This document shows, one piece after another, positions 15,099 to 20,347 of a DNA stretch of 20,347 nt. This DNA is from Oscillospiraceae bacterium (GTDB taxonomy: Bacteria > Bacillota > Clostridia > Oscillospirales > Ruminococcaceae): NCBI GenBank assembly GCA_017410745.1, contig JAFPPJ010000427.1, positions 1-20,347 on the forward strand. The letters are read 5' to 3'. Position 1 is the stretch's first letter, and the number at the start of each line of letters is the position of its first letter. The notes below the pieces were generated by a model. The model saw only the letters and a list, made by a program, of their open reading frames with translations, did not search any database and was not told the DNA's origin. Position numbers and translations under genes: made by a program.

Positions 15099-15305
15099 TT
15101 GAAACCAAGTTTAAAACGTATTTTGTCTGGAATGTTGAGCATTGCTGTTGCAATAAGTGCTGTGCCTTCTGTTTCGACATATGCAGATGAAGTTACAGTA
15201 GCGTATCCATATACGTTATTTGCATCTTCAGGTGATGAAGGTGCAATTACTGTCAATGCAGATAATTTCAGTGTAACGGTAATGTTGCCACTAATGGCTC
15301 GATAA
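15099..15305 (+). CDS. Signal-peptide N-terminus of the large VWA/calcium-repeat protein, cut off by a frameshift
   Basis: This is the true 5' end of the next gene. A full AGGAGG (15086-15091) lies 7 nt before a TTG start, and translation gives a classical Sec signal peptide: KPSLKR, a hydrophobic core (ILSGMLSIAVAISAV) and a likely cleavage after Thr-Tyr-Ala29. The mature sequence runs to NADNFSV (ending at 15275), after which this frame reads only 10 more codons to a stop. Re-reading base 15275 (-1 shift) continues as NGNVATNGSIISS and joins the large frame without a break. One missing A between 15273 and 15277 explains the split. The short product alone would be a secreted fragment of about 40 residues. 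Confidence 0.7.
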   Translation: MKPSLKRILSGMLSIAVAISAVPSVSTYADEVTVAYPYTLFASSGDEGAITVNADNFSVTVMLPLMAR

Positions 15306-15361
15306 TTTCAAGTGTTAATACTAATATTAACGGAGAAAGAATTGAAAAAGCTGATGAATCT

Positions 15362-18300
15362 ATGATTTATATTTTTGATAAAATTCATAATCAGTATTTT
15401 TCTTCTTCCAATATTGATAAGTATGATTATGATTATACACTTGAAGAGACAAACATTAATATCAATATTCCAACAGAAGTTCAGGGAGAAACCTCATTGA
15501 CGGGAAATATTAATATCAATAGTGCATTGAAAGCTCTTGAAAATATTAATTTATACGGAGAAGTTAAAAATACTAATAATTCTGTAATTTTTTCAAAATA
15601 CGGAGATATAGTAATTGATAGTCAGAATGTCAATCTTAACGGACTTGTATACGCTCCTTTTGGTACTGTTATAATTAATGCTATAAATCTTAACCTTAAC
15701 AATGTTGTGATTATCGCAGAAAGAATTGAGATTACCTGCCCGAATGTAAATGCTAATTACAGCAGTAATGCAAGCACATTTGTCGGAACAAATTCAGAAT
15801 CAATTGATATTCCGTATGATGAATGGCAATATATGAAAGATGAAAATAAAAATGAGTTTCCGGATTTTTTTGAAAATCCAGATAATTGGTCAATCCTTAA
15901 GGACACAGATGGAGAAGGTCTTCCTGATTGTGTTGAATATTACATTGGAACAGACGAAAGTCGTGTTGATAGCGATAATGATTTGTTAAATGATTATTAC
16001 GAAATCTTTATTACTCATACAAATCCTATTCTTTACGATACTGATGGTAACGGTATATCGGATGGAAAAGAGGATTTTGATTTAGATAATCTTAGGAATT
16101 ATCAAGAATACGCAGAAGGAACATCACCTTGGGACAAAGATTCTGATGGTGATAATTTGACTGATTATGATGAAATTTATGTGTATCACACAAATCCGTT
16201 GAAGATTGATACAGACGATGATGGAATGAATGATGATGATGAAATAGAAATGAATTTCTCTCCTATTAATTCTGATTCTAATGATAATGGAATACTTGAT
16301 GGTAATGAAATCACTGAACAGAATGTCGAAATAAATTTGGAATCACATGATAAAATAATTTCAAATATCGCAGTAAAAATGAAAACCAACGGAAATCTCA
16401 GGAATAATTTAACTGTAAATAGCGTATATGGTATCGATTTACTTTCTTCGGATGTTGTTGGATTAGTAGGAGATCCCTTTCAATTTGAAGTTGATACCTT
16501 TTTTGAAAATGCAGATATTACTTTTTTCATTGATCCAAAAGAATTGAACAATATGTCAATTAACGACTTATGTGTACTATGGTATGATGAATATAGCCAA
16601 AAATATTATGAATGCACAATAGATAATGACTTTGTTACTATAATAGACGAAAGTAATTTTACTATAACAGTTAGAACAAAACACTTTTCAAAGTATATGC
16701 TTGTTAATAAAAAAGAATGGTATAAAGTTTGGGAGGACAGTTTCAATACCATAAATAATTCGATTACTAATGATAATGTTAGTACATCTAATGTTGCGTT
16801 TAATACAGTTTTTGTTATCGATACTTCAGGAAGTATGACAGGATATAGTGGATTTGATCCAATTATCAGAACAATTAGAGATGACGCACCTGCTCGTCCT
16901 CCAATTACATCAGATGACATGGAGCAGTATTGGCTTGAACATTACGGATATAATACATGTAAACGCATAACAGCCTGTGAAAACTTTATTAATAGCATGA
17001 AATCTGCAGATAGAGCTGCCATCGTAACATTTTCTAATAAGGAATATACAAAAATTCTATGTAATATTACAGATAGTAAATTCGATTTAATACAGTCATT
17101 ACAAAAAATATCTGATGGAGGTGGTACTTATTACTCTACTGCCATAAATTCAGCTATAAATATTTTAAGAAGATGCGAAAACAATCCGGATTATAGAATA
17201 ATTAATAGAATTATTTTATTATCAGACGGAGAAGTATCAACTAGTGATATAGAAAATACTAATGAGGCAGTTAGTATTGCTTTTCAAAATAAAATAAAAA
17301 TCTATACATTTGGCTTAGGTAATGATTCAGGTGATGATTTACTAAAAGATATTGCGAACAAAACCAAAGGTGATTTTAATAAGGTAATTCTTGCAGAAAA
17401 TCTACCAGAAATACTGAAAAATTCAGATGTCAATAGTTTAAAGAATGACCCTGACTTCACGCTACTTTGGAAGTTAGATTCGGATGGCGATGGAATTCCA
17501 GATCTCATTGAATTATATGGCTTAAGACCGAATGGCAAACCAATAGGAACAGACATTAATAATCCAGACTCAGATGGAGATGGTTTACCAGATGGTGATG
17601 AAATTCATATTGATAAAAATCTGATTGAGGATAGTATATATAATGGAAGTATAAAAAATGGGATTACAACTCCTTCGGATCCAACAAGCTATTCGAGAAA
17701 ATCTGATTATGGTCGGATAAAATACCAAGGGGAATATTATGATATATACGTTCCTGCATTACAAAGAATACGTAAGGAATATTATTATGAACCTGTCTGC
17801 GAAAAATACAAAACATTAACTGAAAATGATATTGATTTCAATATGTTTGAGTATATACATGGTAGAGAAGTAGCAGTTACAGATGATTTGCATGATGGTT
17901 CTCAACCAGTTGGCGGAGGATATACATTTGTTAACAAAAAAGGATATCTAAAGAATACGGATACATTTAGAAAAGATAAACCGTATAATATAGCGGCTGG
18001 AAGCGTTTTGATTTTTAGCAATATTATCGATCTTATAAATGGTTCTTTATCAAGGAAAAGTATTTGTTTTGAGTTTTATAGAAATGAACCAAATGATTTT
18101 CGTAAAGTTATAATTACTGTATCATCGTCAGATGTAGAAGAAATGTATAATCTATATGCCGGAAGGGAGAACAGTAGTTATATTGAAAATATGGGATATC
18201 CATTTGTACAAGTATTGTTCTCAAATGCTTGTGCTAGTTTATATGAAGAAATTACCGGAACAACAATTGATTATTCGTATACTTATGATATGATTATAAG

Positions 18301-18532
18301 TGTAGACCAGAAACATAAAGGATCAGATATATACGCTCAGCTTTGGCTTAATGATGAAGGATTGGTTATGGCTACACCTTTTCTTTATGAAAAGGACAGT
18401 GTAAAAATTGTTAGAAGAAGTAGTGTATTTAAATATGATGTAATGCTTGAGCTTCCTTGTTCAGACACTATTAACCTTGATCAGTCATTTATAGAGTTAT
18501 TTAATAGAATATATGAAAAAGATTCACATTAA
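15362..18532 (+). CDS. Large secreted protein: beta-rich repeats, thrombospondin type-3 calcium repeats, VWA domain
   Basis: Main frame, open from 15266; ATG 15362 is merely its first ATG and has no ribosome binding site. With the TTG at 15099 and one base restored the product would be 1,144 residues (add 88 to the numbers below). Residues 30-140 are Asn/Ile-rich beta repeats of solenoid type. 178-315 hold thrombospondin type-3 calcium loops (DTDGEGLPD, DSDNDLLND, DTDGNGISD, DSDGDNLTD, DTDDDGMND). 320-450 resemble a ZU5/GAIN-like beta domain ending in HFSKYMLV. The VWA domain starts near 480, with MIDAS DTSGSM at Asp487, a GGTYYSTA Thr and LLSDGE. Another calcium repeat pair lies at about 705-750 (DSDGDGIPD, DSDGDGLPD). 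The last 300 residues match nothing I know. No LPXTG, dockerin or membrane anchor is seen. Likely a surface or released adhesion-type protein. Confidence 0.8.
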   Translation: MIYIFDKIHNQYFSSSNIDKYDYDYTLEETNININIPTEVQGETSLTGNININSALKALENINLYGEVKNTNNSVIFSKYGDIVIDSQNVNLNGLVYAPFGTVIINAINLNLNNVVIIAERIEITCPNVNANYSSNASTFVGTNSESIDIPYDEWQYMKDENKNEFPDFFENPDNWSILKDTDGEGLPDCVEYYIGTDESRVDSDNDLLNDYYEIFITHTNPILYDTDGNGISDGKEDFDLDNLRNYQEYAEGTSPWDKDSDGDNLTDYDEIYVYHTNPLKIDTDDDGMNDDDEIEMNFSPINSDSNDNGILDGNEITEQNVEINLESHDKIISNIAVKMKTNGNLRNNLTVNSVYGIDLLSSDVVGLVGDPFQFEVDTFFENADITFFIDPKELNNMSINDLCVLWYDEYSQKYYECTIDNDFVTIIDESNFTITVRTKHFSKYMLVNKKEWYKVWEDSFNTINNSITNDNVSTSNVAFNTVFVIDTSGSMTGYSGFDPIIRTIRDDAPARPPITSDDMEQYWLEHYGYNTCKRITACENFINSMKSADRAAIVTFSNKEYTKILCNITDSKFDLIQSLQKISDGGGTYYSTAINSAINILRRCENNPDYRIINRIILLSDGEVSTSDIENTNEAVSIAFQNKIKIYTFGLGNDSGDDLLKDIANKTKGDFNKVILAENLPEILKNSDVNSLKNDPDFTLLWKLDSDGDGIPDLIELYGLRPNGKPIGTDINNPDSDGDGLPDGDEIHIDKNLIEDSIYNGSIKNGITTPSDPTSYSRKSDYGRIKYQGEYYDIYVPALQRIRKEYYYEPVCEKYKTLTENDIDFNMFEYIHGREVAVTDDLHDGSQPVGGGYTFVNKKGYLKNTDTFRKDKPYNIAAGSVLIFSNIIDLINGSLSRKSICFEFYRNEPNDFRKVIITVSSSDVEEMYNLYAGRENSSYIENMGYPFVQVLFSNACASLYEEITGTTIDYSYTYDMIISVDQKHKGSDIYAQLWLNDEGLVMATPFLYEKDSVKIVRRSSVFKYDVMLELPCSDTINLDQSFIELFNRIYEKDSH

Positions 18533-19847
18533 AAGAATAATTGTTCCGGTTTTTTGTTTATTCAGTATTGAGTTTTTGTATTTTATATTTGGTGTGCCAA
18601 CAAAAAATATATTTGACGGCTATTTATTCCAATTTTGCAAAGAGACTATTCAGATGTTATTTACAAGATGCTTTCTTTTTTTGTTAAGTATTCTAACTTT
18701 AAATGTGTTATTAATCTCAAAAAATAAAGTTGACATTACTGATTTATTTGTAGATTTTCCTCGAAAACTCATAAAAATATTCGTATTAAGAATGATTATT
18801 GATCTGAGTGTGTTGCTACCGATTTCAAGTATCCAATTATTCACAATACAGACAATTCTAAATACGCTTTATTTGTATTTATTGTTTGTAATTATTATGG
18901 GAAAACATTTGTCATATAGCGCCAATAAGAGATTCCCCCATAAACAACTACTTATTGCATTTATATTATCTATAATATTGTTCTCCTATATTGGGGTTTA
19001 TTGGTTGAAATACAGATACGATTTGACGCAATACAATATACTTTTAGAAAAGTATGTAATTAACATCCCAGATAATTTTTTGTTTAATGTTGAATTTGAA
19101 AATGATTTATTATCTTCTGTTTATTATTGGATTGTAAGTATTATACTTTATCTAATGTACTCCAAGCAACAAAACAGTGATAGTAGAGTATCATCTAATA
19201 CCTATACAGTTCCTGTTCTCATTGTGAGATGTTTTCTGTGTGTATTAGGAGTAACTATATTAGTTATATTCAAATCTTTGTGTTTCCCTTATGGAATCAT
19301 TAGCCATATATCAATGAATCATAGTAATGTTATTTCTTACAGCGATATCAAAGAATTTGATGTTAATCATAAACAGTTAAAAATATATCGTGTATCATAC
19401 AATAATAATGATAAATGCTGCTATTCAAAAAATATCGTTGAAGTAATGTATGGAAATGATAAAATTAAAGAGTTTGAAGATTATATTGTGAATACAGAAA
19501 GAAATCTGAAAAAGATAAATAATGAATTAACGATATATAATGGTCAGGCTATTATGTATGTTGTTGGTGGAAAACCTGTTGTAATTTTAGCAAAGCAAAT
19601 AAACTACATGGAACAAGATGATTATTTAACAAATGCATTAAAGGAAATTATTCAAAAAGGCAATTTTGAATATTTGGAATGTTCATATGAATATTTAAAG
19701 AAGTATTCACCAGATTTTTTGGAAAAAGTTTTATCAGACTTTTTCTACGGAACACTAAGTAACGATTTCAGCGATAATATCGATATTGATTATATTCGCA
19801 GTTTTTCAAAATCACATCTATCTCTAGATTTCAAAGATAGTGAATGA
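18513..19847 (+). CDS. Polytopic membrane protein with soluble C-terminal domain, partner of the VWA protein
   Basis: I do not recognise a family. The 444-residue product has about seven hydrophobic segments near 9-28, 48-68, 84-103, 106-128, 144-163, 198-216 and 232-256, then a hydrophilic domain of about 180 residues (NVISYSDIKEFD..., alternating beta and helical stretches). The head (KKIHIKR) is basic and so probably cytoplasmic; with seven spans the C-terminal domain would face outside, where the VWA protein is released. The start overlaps the end of the VWA gene by 20 nt, with only a weak ribosome binding site, so translation is probably coupled. Composition is as AT-rich as the VWA gene, suggesting the two moved together. 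Operon partnership is well supported; any transport, processing or sensing role is a guess. Confidence 0.7.
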   Translation: MKKIHIKRIIVPVFCLFSIEFLYFIFGVPTKNIFDGYLFQFCKETIQMLFTRCFLFLLSILTLNVLLISKNKVDITDLFVDFPRKLIKIFVLRMIIDLSVLLPISSIQLFTIQTILNTLYLYLLFVIIMGKHLSYSANKRFPHKQLLIAFILSIILFSYIGVYWLKYRYDLTQYNILLEKYVINIPDNFLFNVEFENDLLSSVYYWIVSIILYLMYSKQQNSDSRVSSNTYTVPVLIVRCFLCVLGVTILVIFKSLCFPYGIISHISMNHSNVISYSDIKEFDVNHKQLKIYRVSYNNNDKCCYSKNIVEVMYGNDKIKEFEDYIVNTERNLKKINNELTIYNGQAIMYVVGGKPVVILAKQINYMEQDDYLTNALKEIIQKGNFEYLECSYEYLKKYSPDFLEKVLSDFFYGTLSNDFSDNIDIDYIRSFSKSHLSLDFKDSE

Positions 19848-19907
19848 TTTTTTAACCATAGCCTACTGGCGCACCCGTTTTCCGTTCCACATAAGTCCGA
19901 TTAGGCA

Positions 19908-19925
19908 TTGTGGAGCATTCCACAA
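19908..19925. repeat. Perfect 7-bp hairpin at the composition boundary
   Basis: TTGTGGA / TCCACAA with loop GCAT, in the gap between the AT-rich operon and the recombinase. No T-run follows on either strand, so it is not an obvious terminator. It lies within 60 nt of the point where GC content jumps and could belong to the end of a mobile element. Function not determined. Confidence 0.35.
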
Positions 19926-19957
19926 CAGGCATAAACCCTATTGAAACGAATAACCGC

Positions 19958-20004
19958 AAGCTCTCGGAAACGCTCTGTAAGCGTTTCTGAGGGCTTTTTC
20001 TTTT
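19958..20004 (+). terminator. Intrinsic terminator downstream of the VWA/membrane-protein operon
   Basis: 17-bp stem with two G·U pairs (19958-19974 and 19980-19996), a 5-nt loop and the T-rich tract TTTTTCTTTT at 19995-20004. It is oriented to stop plus-strand transcription, about 110 nt after the membrane protein gene. It lies in GC-richer sequence beyond the composition boundary, so it may originally belong to the neighbouring element and insulate its recombinase from read-through. Confidence 0.8.
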
Positions 20005-20069
20005 CAGCGGTTAGTTTTCCGCTCCGCAGGCTCGGACGGTGCTGTGTGGTATTTCCGTTCGCCAGACGG

Positions 20070-20347
20070 TCAAGCTGAGGTCGGCTCGGCAATGCCGTGA
20101 CGGATTTCATACTCACGCACACGGCGGTAAAAGGTGTTTGCCGACATATCCATTCTTCGCATAAAATCACGCCCAGTGATGTTCTTCGCTCTCCATTCCC
20201 CATAGAGCTGACCGAACCTTGTCCAGTCGGTGGGGATAGGCTTTCGCCCGGTGTACTTGCCCTGAGCCTTAGCGATCTCGATGCCTTCACGCTGTCGCTG
20301 TTTGAGCTGTTCTCGTTCAGGCTGAGAAAGGGCGGCAAACACGGTCA
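20070..20347 (-). CDS. Serine recombinase/resolvase family protein, C-terminal part (cut by window edge)
   Basis: Site-specific recombinase of the small serine resolvase/invertase kind, read leftward; the frame is open through the right edge, so the catalytic N-terminal part with its Ser lies outside. The visible residues begin TVFAALSQPEREQLKQRQREG, which is the conserved end of the resolvase catalytic domain and long E helix, followed by AKAQGKYTGRKP and a C-terminal helix-turn-helix (GRDFMRRMDMSANTFYRRVREYE). The GTG at 20342 is internal. Such recombinases sit on transposons and integrative elements in Firmicutes, so the GC-richer DNA right of about 19,858 is probably part of one. The gap 19848-20069 between this stop and the membrane gene holds two hairpins and no gene. 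Confidence 0.85.
   Translation of the reverse strand, partial: TVFAALSQPEREQLKQRQREGIEIAKAQGKYTGRKPIPTDWTRFGQLYGEWRAKNITGRDFMRRMDMSANTFYRRVREYEIRHGIAEPTSA

Noticed and set aside
15273..15278. Programmed -1 ribosomal frameshift in the VWA gene
   Set aside because: There is no X-XXY-YYZ slippery heptamer, no clear downstream pseudoknot, and the shift lies near the N-terminus where a short product would be useless. Mutation, phase variation or sequence error is simpler.
19901..20338. 145-codon minus-strand ORF overlapping the recombinase
   Set aside because: It is in a different frame of the same strand as the recombinase, has no family motif, and runs through the terminator hairpin; the recombinase frame carries the conserved resolvase motifs.
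1..20347. CRISPR array, tRNA or rRNA genes
   Set aside because: No regularly spaced direct repeats were seen, and no cloverleaf or rRNA-like conserved stretch was recognised on either strand. A tRNA scan was not possible by eye with full certainty.

Overview
The window looks like a chromosome segment from a Gram-positive, Clostridia-type gut or rumen anaerobe, most like Ruminococcus. The signs are strong AGGAGG-type ribosome binding sites, consensus TTGACA/TATAAT-like promoters with 17-nt spacers, a trmK–nif3 gene pair, a beta-glucosidase with the reversed GH3 domain order known from Ruminococcus albus, and a lipoprotein with a Gram-positive lipobox. The genus is inferred from gene content only; there is no rRNA or other marker in view.

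Positions 1-13,130 are a dense, GC-rich core region (a hand count of 4801-4860 gives 37 G/C of 60). A plus-strand cluster runs trkA (cut by the left edge), a DUF1858 redox-disulfide protein, trmK and a NIF3-like metal protein. It meets a convergent small membrane protein, whose consensus promoter is divergent to the intracellular GH3 beta-glucosidase. A promoter at 6176 then starts a run with a multi-spanning membrane protein, a lipoprotein with Asp-rich DxDGDG repeats, prmC, an unreported 35-residue single-span protein (9684-9791) coupled by an ATGA overlap to a PLP aminotransferase, and a membrane-bound EAL-domain c-di-GMP phosphodiesterase with a degenerate GGDEF domain.

Positions 13,190-19,850 differ in composition (25 of 60 G/C at 13,441-13,500; 10 of 60 at 15,361-15,420) and look acquired. 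The region starts with a CPBP-family intramembrane protease. Next come two decayed C-terminal remnants of the same PD-(D/E)XK nuclease family, separated by a strong terminator and by a stretch of about 240 nt holding four consecutive inverted repeats. A consensus promoter at 15,011 then drives a two-gene module. The first gene is a large secreted protein with a signal peptide, beta-rich repeats, thrombospondin-type calcium repeats and a von Willebrand factor A domain; it carries a one-base frameshift near 15,275. The second overlaps its end and encodes a protein with about seven membrane spans and a roughly 180-residue soluble tail. This pair is the best candidate for an undescribed system here, probably a surface or adhesion device, but its function cannot be read from sequence.

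From about 19,858 to the right edge GC content rises again (33 of 60 at 20,281-20,340). A plus-strand terminator closes the AT-rich operon, and a minus-strand serine recombinase is cut by the window edge. This suggests a mobile element continuing to the right.
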